A stretch of 64,000 nt of DNA from Clostridiales bacterium (GCA_019418225.1 DYCF01000001.1:128905-192904); one strand, 5' to 3'; counted from the first letter of the stretch, positions 8,574 through 17,022 are shown. Notes: generated by a model not told the origin, from the sequence alone. Numbers and translations are program-made.

Positions 8574-8603
8574 AGGATATGGTTTTAAAATTTTCTAGTC
8601 AAA

Positions 8604-9287
8604 TTAGCTCGACTGTAGTGCAAGTTTCTTTAACTTAGCAAGGTCAATAAGTTTAATTTCACCCCGGTGAGAGGTGATAAGCCCTTCGGAAACAAAGTAT
8701 TTTATCATACGAGAGACTACCTCTCTAGCACTTCCCATATACTTGGCAATTTGTTCATGCGTTAGATGAATGGTGTAAGTGTTATTTTTATTGGCCTCGT
8801 CTAATAAGAAGATGGCTAGCCTTTGATCGAAATTCATAAAAAGAATTTGTTCCATAGCCCACATCACATCTGAAAACTTATCAGCTGTTGCCTTGTAAGA
8901 GAAGTTTTCTACATAAATATTTTCTGCCATTAACCTAGAAAAAATGTGGCTGCTAATGACCAGAACTTCCGTTTTTGATTCTGAATCCACATGAATATCA
9001 AAAGTTACATTTGATAAGACACAAGAAGCAGAGAGCATGCAGATCTCACCAGGATAAAGCCTATACAGTGTAATGTCTTTACCTTTATTAGAAAGCATAT
9101 ATGAACGGATGCAGCCCTGTTTTACAATAAGTACGCCTAGACAATTGTTATCGCCACCGTGGATGGTTTCACCTGGTTGATAGGAGGCAGTATGCACATG
9201 GCGTTTGAGCTCCTCCTGTTCATCTAAAGTGAGTTTATCCCAAAAAGTTAAAGTCTTTTTTAAAAGTAATAAATCCTCATCAGACAT
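8604..9287 (-). CDS. Crp/Fnr-family transcriptional regulator
   Basis: This 227-residue cytosolic DNA-binding protein has an N-terminal cyclic-nucleotide-binding-like barrel (about 20-130: YQPGETIHGG, LYPGEICMLSASCVL), a dimerisation helix, and a C-terminal winged helix (about 165-220) with recognition segment YMGSAREVVSRMIKYF. The N-terminal cysteine cluster of true FNR is absent, though several cysteines lie in the barrel. I start at MSDEDLL, where AGGAGG is 5 nt upstream; an upstream in-frame ATG lacks a ribosome site. It diverges from the ferredoxin gene. Palindromes in the shared gap and before the rhodanese operon suggest that it controls itself and both operons. Its ligand is unknown. 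Confidence 0.9.
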   Translation of the reverse strand: MSDEDLLLLKKTLTFWDKLTLDEQEELKRHVHTASYQPGETIHGGDNNCLGVLIVKQGCIRSYMLSNKGKDITLYRLYPGEICMLSASCVLSNVTFDIHVDSESKTEVLVISSHIFSRLMAENIYVENFSYKATADKFSDVMWAMEQILFMNFDQRLAIFLLDEANKNNTYTIHLTHEQIAKYMGSAREVVSRMIKYFVSEGLITSHRGEIKLIDLAKLKKLALQSS

Positions 9288-9315
9288 AGGAACCTCCTCA
9301 TTATATATTTTTATG

Positions 9316-9357
9316 ATGATATCATTTTTCTGAGATTTTTTCTGTGAGTTAGTCACC
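9316..9357 (-). promoter_or_regulatory. Operator and -10 box of the Crp/Fnr gene (autoregulation)
   Basis: On the minus strand GGTGACTAACTCACA (9343-9357, centre 9350) is followed by TATCAT (9321-9316), which starts 29 nt from the operator centre. This is the same geometry as at 5099-5140. The predicted leader is about 20 nt and contains the AGGAGG site. Confidence 0.6.
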
Positions 9358-9364
9358 TTTATAC

Positions 9365-9406
9365 TGTAACCTAGTTACAGAAAAATATCTATGATATTGG
9401 TAAACT
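9365..9406 (+). promoter_or_regulatory. Operator and -10 box of the ferredoxin operon
   Basis: TGTAACCTAGTTACA (9365-9379; the palindrome extends to CTG..CAG at 9364-9380) is centred at 9372. TAAACT at 9401-9406 starts 29 nt downstream, again placing the operator near -41. This operator differs from the other two by an A for G in TGTRAC, with a matching change in the other arm. Confidence 0.6.
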
Positions 9407-9435
9407 AAGGTAAAGTTAAAGTTTAGGAGGATATT

Positions 9436-9651
9436 ATGCCTGTTAGAAAAAAGAAATATGCCAGTGTGAGAGAGAAAGAATGTGTTGCATGTGGTACTTG
9501 TACTTTAGTGTGTCCCAAGGAGGCGATAACAGTGCCAAGAGGGATTACGGCTCAGGTAGATGAGGCATTGTGCATCGGCTGTGGGCTTTGTAAAAAGGTA
9601 TGCCCAGCTTCTGTGATTGAAATACTTGAAAGAGAAGCTGAGAGGAGTTAA
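9436..9651 (+). CDS. 2[4Fe-4S] ferredoxin
   Basis: A 71-residue electron carrier with two complete cluster motifs: CVACGTCTLVCPKEA and CIGCGLCKKVCPASV. Each follows the CxxCxxCxxxCP pattern that holds a [4Fe-4S] cluster. AGGAGG precedes the ATG. It starts a two-gene operon with the membrane iron-sulfur protein 17 nt downstream and diverges from the Crp/Fnr regulator, with matching operators between them. Because the sulfur operon carries the same operator, this ferredoxin may supply or accept electrons for sulfane-sulfur metabolism; that is inference. Confidence 0.95.
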   Translation: MPVRKKKYASVREKECVACGTCTLVCPKEAITVPRGITAQVDEALCIGCGLCKKVCPASVIEILEREAERS

Positions 9652-9666
9652 TAAGAGGAGTTAATA
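9641..9666. repeat. 13 bp tandem duplication spanning the ferredoxin stop codon and the next ribosome site
   Basis: AGAGGAGTTAATA occurs twice in a row. The first copy contains the ferredoxin stop codon and the second supplies the AGAGGAG ribosome site of the next gene. Confidence 0.85.
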
Positions 9667-9668
9667 AG

Positions 9669-10247
9669 ATGAAGAAAAAGAAGAATTGGTATGATTATTT
9701 GTGGATTACATCAGCCCTTTATTTAGTTTTAGGCTTCGTAAATATTTTATTTGCATGGCTAGGAATAATATGTTTTATAGTACCACTCGTCATAGCTGCC
9801 ACAAAAGGGAATAAAGCCTATTGCAATAAATATTGTGGTCGTGGGCAATTATTTGAATTACTAGGCAATCAATTAAATTTATCAAGGAAAAAAGATATAC
9901 CGGGTTTTCTTAGAACCAAATGGTTTCGATATGGATTTTTAGTATTTTTCCTTGCAATGTTTATGAATATGGTGTTTTCAACATACTTAGTATTAGAAGG
10001 AACAAGAGGATTAAAGGCAATCGTTACATTATTGTGGTCGATTAAATTACCTTGGCATTGGGCTTATACAGGTAATACAGTTTCACCATGGGTGGCGCAG
10101 TTTGCTTTTGGCTTTTATAGTATGATGCTGACTTCTACCGTTTTAGGCATGTTTACAATGGCACTTTATAAACCTCGTTCATGGTGTGTATATTGCCCAA
10201 TGGGGACAATGACGCAAGGAATTTGCAAAATGAAGCATCATAAGTAA
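9669..10247 (+). CDS. Membrane-bound 4Fe-4S binding protein (NapH/NosR-C-like)
   Basis: A 192-residue protein with about four transmembrane segments (roughly 12-45, 78-100, 113-130, 140-165). Cysteine clusters face one side: CNKYCGRGQ near residue 52 and CVYCPMGTMTQGICK near the C terminus. This resembles the membrane core of NapH/NosR/CcoG-like electron-transfer proteins but is shorter and has fewer clusters. Pairing with a ferredoxin suggests passage of electrons between the cytosol and a membrane partner. Shared regulation with the sulfur operon points to sulfur redox chemistry. No catalytic subunit is encoded next to it. Confidence 0.8.
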   Translation: MKKKKNWYDYLWITSALYLVLGFVNILFAWLGIICFIVPLVIAATKGNKAYCNKYCGRGQLFELLGNQLNLSRKKDIPGFLRTKWFRYGFLVFFLAMFMNMVFSTYLVLEGTRGLKAIVTLLWSIKLPWHWAYTGNTVSPWVAQFAFGFYSMMLTSTVLGMFTMALYKPRSWCVYCPMGTMTQGICKMKHHK

Positions 10248-10297
10248 GATAGATGAGTTAAGGCTATAAAAATATTATTGTATAGGTATAAATAAAG

Positions 10298-10340
10298 AAG
10301 AGATGTCTCAGAACTATAAATAGTTTTAAGACATCTCTTT
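10298..10340. terminator. Bidirectional terminator
   Basis: AAGAGATGTCT pairs with AGACATCTCTT, with an inner AACTAT/ATAGTT stem and T-rich flanks. It separates the convergent iron-sulfur protein and aminopeptidase genes. Confidence 0.85.
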
Positions 10341-10386
10341 TCTAGCTCTTAAGGATAACTTATGAGCTGTTTATTTAATTTATTGA

Positions 10387-11676
10387 TTATAAGCTAAAGA
10401 ATGCTTTAAGTGCCTCAGCAGTATGAATGAAGTCAGCTGCGGCCATAAGTTCACGCGCTGAATGCATTGCAAGCATTGGTGTTCCAATATCTACTGAACG
10501 GATACCAAGGTGTGAAGTTGCAAGTGGCCCAATAGTTGAACCGCCTCTTTCATCAGAGCGATTTACAAAGACTTGGAATGGAATATCATTAGCTTTGCAA
10601 AGTGCTGCAAATACCCCATAAGAGTCACTATCAGTTGTATAGCTGAAGTTTGCATTAACTTTGATAGCTGGTCCATTACCTGGAAGAACTTTATTAGTTG
10701 GGTCGCTCTTTTCCATGTAGTTTGGATGTGAAAGATGAGCAACGTCGGCAGAAATAATGAAAGAATTTGCGTAAGCAGTGAAGAGATCTTCTCTTGTTTT
10801 ACCAAGTGCAAGTAAGATTCTTTCTAAAATATTGCCAAGCATTGGAGAATCAGCACCTTGTTTTGTATGGCTACCGATTTCTTCATTATCGAAGCAAACA
10901 AACATAGAAACCCCTTTTGTACTTGTGTTATTTAAAATGCCATAAAGACCACTATAAGTCATAGATAAGTCATCAAGACGTGGTGCAGAGATAAACTCTT
11001 CATTTAAACCAACAAGCATGCTTTTTTCAAATGGATAGAGGTACAGGTCTGCATCTAAGATATCTTCTTTTGCTACATCTAAAGTTTCTGCCATAAGTGT
11101 CAGCATAAAGTTTTCATCAGCTGGCTCGTTAAGGTAAGTAAGAATTGGAAGTGTATCTTTTTGCTTATTGATACTTACGCCGCTATTTACTTCGCGATTC
11201 ATATGAATTGCTAAGTTTGGAATAATAAGAATAGGTTTATTGATATCAATAAGACGCATTTCTGGGAATAAAACGTTATCACTTTTAACAGCAACGCGTC
11301 CTGCTACAGAAAGCGGGCGGTCAAACCAGGTGCTAAGAATTGGTCCACCATAGCCTTCTGTATTTAATTTAATATAGTTATCGCTTTGCATTTGTGGATT
11401 TGGTTTGATTCTAAATCCAGGTACATCACCATGAGCTCCTACAATTTTGAATCCTTCTTTTTCTATATCTAAGGAGTTGATGCAAAAAGCTGCAAGGGCA
11501 GAATCATTAGTCGTTGTATAATATTTACCACCTTGCTGTAAAGTCCAAGGTGCTCTTTGGTCTAAATAAGTAAAGCCATGTGCTTCTAAAATCTCTTTAC
11601 AAGCTGAGATTGTGTGGAACATTGTTGGACTTGCATCAATGAAGTCCATAAGTTGTTTTGTAAGCTGAGCTGTCAT
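10387..11676 (-). CDS. apeB: M18 family aminopeptidase
   Basis: A 429-residue cytosolic metallopeptidase that removes N-terminal residues from peptides; M18 members prefer acidic or aliphatic ends. Metal-ligand segments are visible: GAHGDVPGFRIK near residue 80 (His), APRLDDLSM (Asp), FDNEEIGSHTKQGA (the catalytic and metal Glu pair) and a late LAMHSARELM (His). The length is standard. AGGAGG lies 7 nt before the ATG. It is monocistronic between a convergent terminator and the divergent P-type ATPase, and nothing suggests special regulation. Confidence 0.95.
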   Translation of the reverse strand: MTAQLTKQLMDFIDASPTMFHTISACKEILEAHGFTYLDQRAPWTLQQGGKYYTTTNDSALAAFCINSLDIEKEGFKIVGAHGDVPGFRIKPNPQMQSDNYIKLNTEGYGGPILSTWFDRPLSVAGRVAVKSDNVLFPEMRLIDINKPILIIPNLAIHMNREVNSGVSINKQKDTLPILTYLNEPADENFMLTLMAETLDVAKEDILDADLYLYPFEKSMLVGLNEEFISAPRLDDLSMTYSGLYGILNNTSTKGVSMFVCFDNEEIGSHTKQGADSPMLGNILERILLALGKTREDLFTAYANSFIISADVAHLSHPNYMEKSDPTNKVLPGNGPAIKVNANFSYTTDSDSYGVFAALCKANDIPFQVFVNRSDERGGSTIGPLATSHLGIRSVDIGTPMLAMHSARELMAAADFIHTAEALKAFFSL

Positions 11677-11842
11677 AAAAACCTCCTAAGTTGAATGAAT
11701 TATTTTCCTTATTATAGCATTAAAAGATGAGGATGACATGTTGGATGATATAAATATTATTTACAAGTAGAGAAAACCTTATTTAAAAGGGATGAACTAA
11801 AATAGTAAAATAAAAAAATATACTCATAACTATAAATATTCG

Positions 11843-11905
11843 TTGACAAAAATGAAGTATTTGCATATTATAATTATAGATAAACATATGAGCAATCATT
11901 CATAT
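11843..11905 (+). promoter_or_regulatory. Promoter with ArsR/SmtB-type operator for the P-type ATPase
   Basis: TTGACA (11843-11848), a 17 bp spacer and TATTAT (11866-11871) form a near-consensus promoter. The imperfect palindrome ATATGAGCAATCATTCATAT (11886-11905) lies just past the -10 box. Its ATATGA..TCATAT arms are characteristic of ArsR/SmtB metal-sensor sites. No arsR-type gene is present in the window, so the repressor would act in trans. Confidence 0.65.
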
Positions 11906-11935
11906 ATAAAAATAAATAAAGGAAGAGGTGGGGCT

Positions 11936-14272
11936 ATGAAAGAAGCATTTTGTTTAGAAATTGAAAATCTTAATTGCGCACACTGTGCAGGCAAGATTGA
12001 AGAAAGATTAAAAAAAGAACCTAATGTAAGCGATTTAGAGCTTAACTTTATGTTAAAGAAGTTAAAGTTTAATATGGATACTCAAATGAGCGAAGCTGAA
12101 GTTATAGAACATATGAGCCGTATTGCAGATGGCATTGAAAAAGGGGTTAACTTTAAGTCAAATGGAGAGACACATAAATCATTTGAATTTAGAATTGAGA
12201 ACTTAGACTGTGGTCATTGTGCAAGTAAAATTGAAGCAAGACTTAAACAAGAAACAAACATTAAAAACCTAGAACTTAACTTCATGCGTAAAAAGTTGAG
12301 TTTCCAAATGGATACTCAGATGAATGCTAAAGAAGTAGGAGAATACATTCGTATAATTGGTGATGAAATTGAAAAAGGGATAAAATTTATCCCTGAGGGT
12401 GAAGAAGAAGCAGAAGTAGAGCAAAGTACTAAGACAGGAAAAGGCCGTAATAAAGAAGCAATCCTTATGGGAATTAGTATTGCGTTATTAATAGGAGGCG
12501 CTCTTACAGATTTTAATCCATTATTTATTGTTGCCTATATTTTAGTAGGTTATGATGTAATTCTTCAGGCTGGTCGCAATTTAATTAAAGGAAGAATGTT
12601 AGATGAAAACTTCCTTATGACAATAGCAACTATTGCAGCATTTGCCATTGGGCAATATCCAGAAGCAGTAGCAGTTATGCTCTTCTATAAAATTGGTGAA
12701 TATATGCAAGGCCGCGCGGTAGACTATTCTACACGTGAAATTGAAAAAGCGATGGATATTCGCCCAGAGTTTGCCAGAGTTATAAGAGGAGGCGAAAAGA
12801 TCGTTTCACCTAAAGAAGTGCGCATTGGTGAAATTATAGAAGTTAGACCAGGAGAAAAGGTACCTTTAGATGGTGAAATTATAGAAGGTAAAGGAACACT
12901 TGATATATCAATGCTTACAGGTGAATCACTCCCAAGCTATGTAAGTGCTGGAGATAAGGTATTAAGCGGTAGCATTAATAAAGATGGTATTATCAAGATT
13001 AAAGTAACTACAGGATTTAAAGATAGTACAGTTTCTAAAATCTTAGATCTTATTCAAAATGCAAGTAGCAAGAAATCTAAATCAGAAAACTTCATTACTA
13101 AATTTGCAAGATGGTATACACCAATTGTAGTAGGACTCGCAATCTTTACAGCAATTGTGCCTTCTATTGTAACAGGAGATTATAGAACTTGGATTTATAA
13201 CAGTATCGTATTCTTAGTTATTTCTTGTCCTTGTGCCCTTGTAGTTTCTGTACCACTTGGTTTCTTTGCAGGAATTGGAGCAGCTTCCAAGGCACAAATC
13301 CTTGTAAAAGGAAGTAACTATTTAGAAGAGCTTAATCATATTGATACAATTGTTCTTGATAAAACAGGAACAATTACAAAAGGTCAATTCGGTGTAACCC
13401 AAATCATTACAAATGGGGTAAGCAAGGAAGCATTACTTGAGGTTGCAGCAATTATTGAAAGCGGTTCAAATCATCCAATTGCAAAATCAGTTGTAAATGC
13501 TTATTCAGGGGAACTTCCTAAAGTTAATTTTGAAGAGTTCAAAGAGATTAGTGGTGCTGGACTTTTAGCAAAAGTGGACGGGAAAACACTTCTTGCAGGT
13601 AATGATAAATTAATGAAACAATTTAATATTAACTATGTCCCTACTGCAGAAATTGGCTCACATATTTATGTAGCTCAAGATGATGTATACTTAGGCTGCA
13701 TTGTTGTAGCTGATGAAATTAAAGAAGATAGTGCAGAGGCTATTAGAAAGCTTAAAGCACAAGGTATTAAAAAAGTAGTTATGCTTACAGGTGATAAAAA
13801 AGAAATTGCTGAAAGCATTGGGGCTAAAGTAGGTGTAGATGAAGTTTGCAGTGAACTGTTACCAAGTGATAAAGTAGAAAAAGTAGAAGCTTTATTAGGA
13901 ACACATCGTGTTGCTTTTGTTGGAGATGGAATCAATGATGCACCTGTTTTAGCAAGAGCAGATATTGGTATTGCTATGGGCGGCGTAGGTTCAGATGCAG
14001 CCATTGAAGCATCTGACGTAGTACTTATGACAGATAGACTTACATCTATTAGTGATGTACTAAAAGTAGCAAAAAGAACAAGAACAATTGTAACTCAAAA
14101 CATTGTCTTTGCTTTAGGTGTAAAGGTTATAGTTTTAATCTTAGGTATCTTAGGTATTGCAAATATGTGGCTAGCAATCTTTGCTGATGTAGGTGTATCG
14201 CTTATTGCAGTAATGAATTCTATTAGAATTTTAGGTAAAGATTTTAGACATATGTTTAAGGTGATGAAATAA
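11936..14272 (+). CDS. zntA: Zn2+/Cd2+/Pb2+-type P1B ATPase with two HMA domains
   Basis: A 778-residue metal efflux pump. Two heavy-metal-associated domains lead the protein, with CAHC (Cys14, Cys17) and CGHC (Cys92, Cys95). They share the sequence LELNFM and look like an internal duplication. The transport motif is CPC (Cys431-Cys433), the phosphorylated Asp475 lies in DKTGTITKG, TGES is the actuator loop, SNHPIAKSV holds the HP locus, and GDGINDAP is the hinge. The last membrane segment has FADVGVS, where ZntA-type pumps have their conserved Asp; this favours Zn/Cd over Cu. I start at MKEAFCLE, behind AGGTGG; longer readings lack a ribosome site. Confidence 0.92.
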   Translation: MKEAFCLEIENLNCAHCAGKIEERLKKEPNVSDLELNFMLKKLKFNMDTQMSEAEVIEHMSRIADGIEKGVNFKSNGETHKSFEFRIENLDCGHCASKIEARLKQETNIKNLELNFMRKKLSFQMDTQMNAKEVGEYIRIIGDEIEKGIKFIPEGEEEAEVEQSTKTGKGRNKEAILMGISIALLIGGALTDFNPLFIVAYILVGYDVILQAGRNLIKGRMLDENFLMTIATIAAFAIGQYPEAVAVMLFYKIGEYMQGRAVDYSTREIEKAMDIRPEFARVIRGGEKIVSPKEVRIGEIIEVRPGEKVPLDGEIIEGKGTLDISMLTGESLPSYVSAGDKVLSGSINKDGIIKIKVTTGFKDSTVSKILDLIQNASSKKSKSENFITKFARWYTPIVVGLAIFTAIVPSIVTGDYRTWIYNSIVFLVISCPCALVVSVPLGFFAGIGAASKAQILVKGSNYLEELNHIDTIVLDKTGTITKGQFGVTQIITNGVSKEALLEVAAIIESGSNHPIAKSVVNAYSGELPKVNFEEFKEISGAGLLAKVDGKTLLAGNDKLMKQFNINYVPTAEIGSHIYVAQDDVYLGCIVVADEIKEDSAEAIRKLKAQGIKKVVMLTGDKKEIAESIGAKVGVDEVCSELLPSDKVEKVEALLGTHRVAFVGDGINDAPVLARADIGIAMGGVGSDAAIEASDVVLMTDRLTSISDVLKVAKRTRTIVTQNIVFALGVKVIVLILGILGIANMWLAIFADVGVSLIAVMNSIRILGKDFRHMFKVMK

Positions 14273-14336
14273 TAGTGAAAAGATTGGGGAAAACGTATAA
14301 GATAATTACCGATAATGTGGATAAAGTATAACGTTA

Positions 14337-14382
14337 AAATAGGTGAGACAGCACTTCTTAGAAGTGCCATCTCACCTATTTT
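14337..14382. terminator. Bidirectional terminator
   Basis: AAAATAGGTGAGA pairs with TCTCACCTATTTT, with a GCACTTCT/AGAAGTGC inner stem. It serves the convergent ATPase and membrane-protein genes. Confidence 0.9.
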
Positions 14383-14395
14383 AGATTAGAAAGGT

Positions 14396-15115
14396 TTAGT
14401 AGTTTAAGTTTTTAATTTCTTCTAGGTAGTGTTTACGAAGGACTTGTGCCATGGTAAGTTGGCTATCAGGGATAGGGATTTCTAAGATAAAGTAAGGTGA
14501 ATCATCATATTCAATTTGTCCATAGATAAATTGAAGTGTAGGTTCACCTTCCGTTGCAATAAGCACATTATCTAAAAAGTAAATGGATTTTTGCAGTGTA
14601 TAAATATCATCTAAGAAGTAAATTGTGTCATCACCAAAGATGATATCAACAGGAGAATTAGAAAGCGTATTAAAGTAAGCGTTAGTAATAAGAAAGCCAA
14701 TGAGTAGGAAAAGAAAGCTTACCAAGGGACCGAGATAAGAGACTGCTGGAAAGTAGGTAGAGATGAAAGTACAGCTAAAGATAAGAACAAGGATAAAGGT
14801 GAGAAATAATGTGCAGAGTGCATTATGTCGATGTTCTTTAATTGTCTTAATGATAAGGGAAGAAGTGTGAGGCATGAAGGTAAACCTTGTTATAGTAGGA
14901 ATATCATTATCTTCTAATGCCTTCATAACAGTGTATTTTCTATGATGAACGGCAAATGCCGATAAGCCGATAAAAATAAAACAAATGGCACATAATGCAA
15001 GCAAGTTTTCCGTACTAGGAGAGAGTGTAGGGGCAAGTAGATTGCAAAGTATACATAGGAAGCCGATGATAAGGATTATAAGAGAAATGATGCAATGGAT
15101 ATAGGTTTTTTTCAT
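14396..15115 (-). CDS. Membrane protein of unknown function, four TM segments
   Basis: I do not recognise a named family for this 239-residue protein. It has two transmembrane hairpins (about 7-28 with 36-56, and 98-118 with 125-147) separated by a soluble loop. A C-terminal cytosolic beta-rich region follows (IIFGDDTIYFLDD, TLQFIYGQIEYDDS, YFILEIPIPDSQ). That layout resembles YcxB-like membrane proteins, but the match is weak by eye. AAGGAGG lies 7 nt before the ATG. It stands alone between a convergent P-type ATPase and a divergent metY, so context gives no function. Confidence 0.75.
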   Translation of the reverse strand: MKKTYIHCIISLIILIIGFLCILCNLLAPTLSPSTENLLALCAICFIFIGLSAFAVHHRKYTVMKALEDNDIPTITRFTFMPHTSSLIIKTIKEHRHNALCTLFLTFILVLIFSCTFISTYFPAVSYLGPLVSFLFLLIGFLITNAYFNTLSNSPVDIIFGDDTIYFLDDIYTLQKSIYFLDNVLIATEGEPTLQFIYGQIEYDDSPYFILEIPIPDSQLTMAQVLRKHYLEEIKNLNY

Positions 15116-15230
15116 ACTCTTCCTCCTTAAGGGAAAAAGCGGTGTCTAGTAACTATTATATGAAAAGGGAGAAAATGTGCGCCTGGCCTCATGAAAAATG
15201 ACGGTAAATATTTAAAACATAGTATACATA

Positions 15231-15259
15231 TTGACATTTAGGGAATGGAGTAATAAAAT
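15231..15259 (+). promoter_or_regulatory. Promoter of metY
   Basis: TTGACA (15231-15236), 17 bp, TAAAAT (15254-15259). The leader of about 90 nt shows no S-box, T-box or other riboswitch motif I recognise. Confidence 0.6.
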
Positions 15260-15356
15260 ACAATAAAATCTAAAAAAAATAAACATTTCAAAATACATTA
15301 AAGCTCAAGTAAAAGTGTAAAATGAAGTGATTTAAATTAATAAGGAGGATGGATAT

Positions 15357-16631
15357 ATGGCAGATTGGAAGTTTGATACATTACAAGTTCACGGGGGGCA
15401 AGAAGTAGATCCAGTAACTAAATCAAGAGCAGTGCCTATTTACCAAACTACATCTTATGTGTTTGATAACTGCGAGCATGGGGCAAACTTGTTTGGATTA
15501 AAAGAAGGGGGAAACATCTATACACGTTTAATGAATCCAACTTCAGATGTTTTTGAAAAAAGAGTGGCATTACTTGAAGGCGGTAAAGCTGCACTTGCAG
15601 TTGCATCAGGTTCAGCAGCCATTGCTTACTCAGTAATGAATATTGCAGAAAGTGGAGATAATATTGTTTCAGCAAGTACATTATATGGTGGTACATATCA
15701 CTTATTTGTAGATACATTACCTAAATATGGCATTACAACTAAGTTTGTAGACCCAGATGATTTTGCAGCATATGAAGAGGCTATTGATGAGAGAACAAAA
15801 GCTATTTATGTTGAAACATTAGGCAATCCAAGTATTAATGTTATCGATTTAGAAAAAGTAGCAGAGATTGCACATAAACATGACATACCACTTATTGTAG
15901 ATAATACATTTGGAACACCATATTTAGTAAGACCTATTGAATTTGGTGCAGATATCGTAGTACATTCAGCTACTAAATATATTGGTGGACACGGAACAAG
16001 TATCGGCGGTGTGATAGTAGATGGTGGTAACTTTAACTGGAAAAATGGGAAATTCCCAGGATTTACAACGCCAGACCCTGGATATAATGGTGTAGTTTAT
16101 GGTGACCTGGAGAATAATGTAGGATTTGTAACAAAAGTTAGATTACAACTTCTAAGAGATACAGGTGCATGTATTAGTCCATTTAATTCATTCTTATTAT
16201 TACAAGGACTAGAGACACTTTCACTTCGCGTACAAAGACACGTGGAAAATGCAAAGAAAATCACAGCGTACCTTGAAAATCATCCTAAAGTAGCTTGGGT
16301 AAACTATGCATCTCTTCCAAGCAACAAATATTATGAACTTGCACAAAAGTATTGCCCTAAAGGATCTGGTGCAATCTTCTCATTTGGTCTTAAAGGCGGT
16401 AAAGAAGCTTGTATTAGTTTCATTGAAAAGCTTAAGATTTTCTCATTACTTGCTAATGTAGCAGATGCTAAATCACTTATCATTCACCCAGCAAGTACAA
16501 CACATGCACAACTTAATGATGAACAGTTAAAAGCAGCTGGGGTAGGGCAAGATTTAATCCGTGTATCAGTTGGTATTGAAGATGCGGAGGATTTAATTGC
16601 AGATTTAGAGCAAGCATTAGCACAAATCTAA
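15357..16631 (+). CDS. metY: O-acetylhomoserine sulfhydrylase
   Basis: A 424-residue PLP enzyme that converts O-acetylhomoserine and sulfide to homocysteine (methionine synthesis). It begins FDTLQVHGGQEVDP, typical of the family. The PLP lysine is in SATKYIGGHGTSIGG, and the phosphate-binding segment is ASGSAAIAYS. The insertion between about 220 and 260 (WKNGKFPGFTTPDPGYNG) distinguishes the MetY branch from cystathionine gamma-synthases. AAGGAGG precedes the ATG. The homocysteine product is the substrate of the methionine synthase at 50725-53109. The gene could use sulfide released by the sulfane-sulfur island near 5.3-8.5 kb, but no shared operator is visible. Confidence 0.95.
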   Translation: MADWKFDTLQVHGGQEVDPVTKSRAVPIYQTTSYVFDNCEHGANLFGLKEGGNIYTRLMNPTSDVFEKRVALLEGGKAALAVASGSAAIAYSVMNIAESGDNIVSASTLYGGTYHLFVDTLPKYGITTKFVDPDDFAAYEEAIDERTKAIYVETLGNPSINVIDLEKVAEIAHKHDIPLIVDNTFGTPYLVRPIEFGADIVVHSATKYIGGHGTSIGGVIVDGGNFNWKNGKFPGFTTPDPGYNGVVYGDLENNVGFVTKVRLQLLRDTGACISPFNSFLLLQGLETLSLRVQRHVENAKKITAYLENHPKVAWVNYASLPSNKYYELAQKYCPKGSGAIFSFGLKGGKEACISFIEKLKIFSLLANVADAKSLIIHPASTTHAQLNDEQLKAAGVGQDLIRVSVGIEDAEDLIADLEQALAQI

Positions 16632-16723
16632 GCTTTGCTAAACTCTATGAATAAAACTGATTTCATCACTACATACTAACTTAAAAGTATATAACTTTAA
16701 TATTAGTAAAGGTGGTGAAAGAT

Positions 16724-16879
16724 ATGGCTAAAGCTGGTATGAGACGTCCTGATGTAAATGAACCTCATGGCACTGAAAGCAATCACAAAACACATTATTC
16801 AAAAGACCCACAAAAAGAGGTAAGCGAAATTCAAGGCAAGGCCAAATGTGGGAACAAAAAAGCAGGTAAGATTTATTAG
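16724..16879 (+). CDS. 51-residue basic, hydrophilic small protein
   Basis: A short gene with GGTGGTGAAAG 5 nt before its ATG, ending at a TAG followed by an intrinsic terminator. The protein opens MAKAGMRRPDVNEPHGTESN and ends KCGNKKAGKIY. It is rich in Lys, His and Gly, has one Cys, and lacks a hydrophobic segment, so it is probably cytosolic. The opening looks to me like a small uncharacterised clostridial family, but I cannot name it. It lies 92 nt after metY and could be cotranscribed with it. The good ribosome site, sensible composition and own terminator support a real gene. Confidence 0.72.
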   Translation: MAKAGMRRPDVNEPHGTESNHKTHYSKDPQKEVSEIQGKAKCGNKKAGKIY

Positions 16880-16900
16880 ATTAATATCTAAGAATAAACT

Positions 16901-16948
16901 GAAAGAAGCTTTTCCTAAAGTATAAAATACAAGGAAAGGCTTCTTTTT
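16901..16948 (+). terminator. Terminator after the 51-residue gene
   Basis: GAAAGAAGC-TTTTCCT pairs with AGGAAA-GGCTTCTTT, followed by a T-run. Confidence 0.88.
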
Positions 16949-17022
16949 ATATTTAAATTATATTTAAAGTACAATTGGTAAATTATTTCTTTATAATTTC
17001 TTCTTATAGCAAGTCAATTTAC

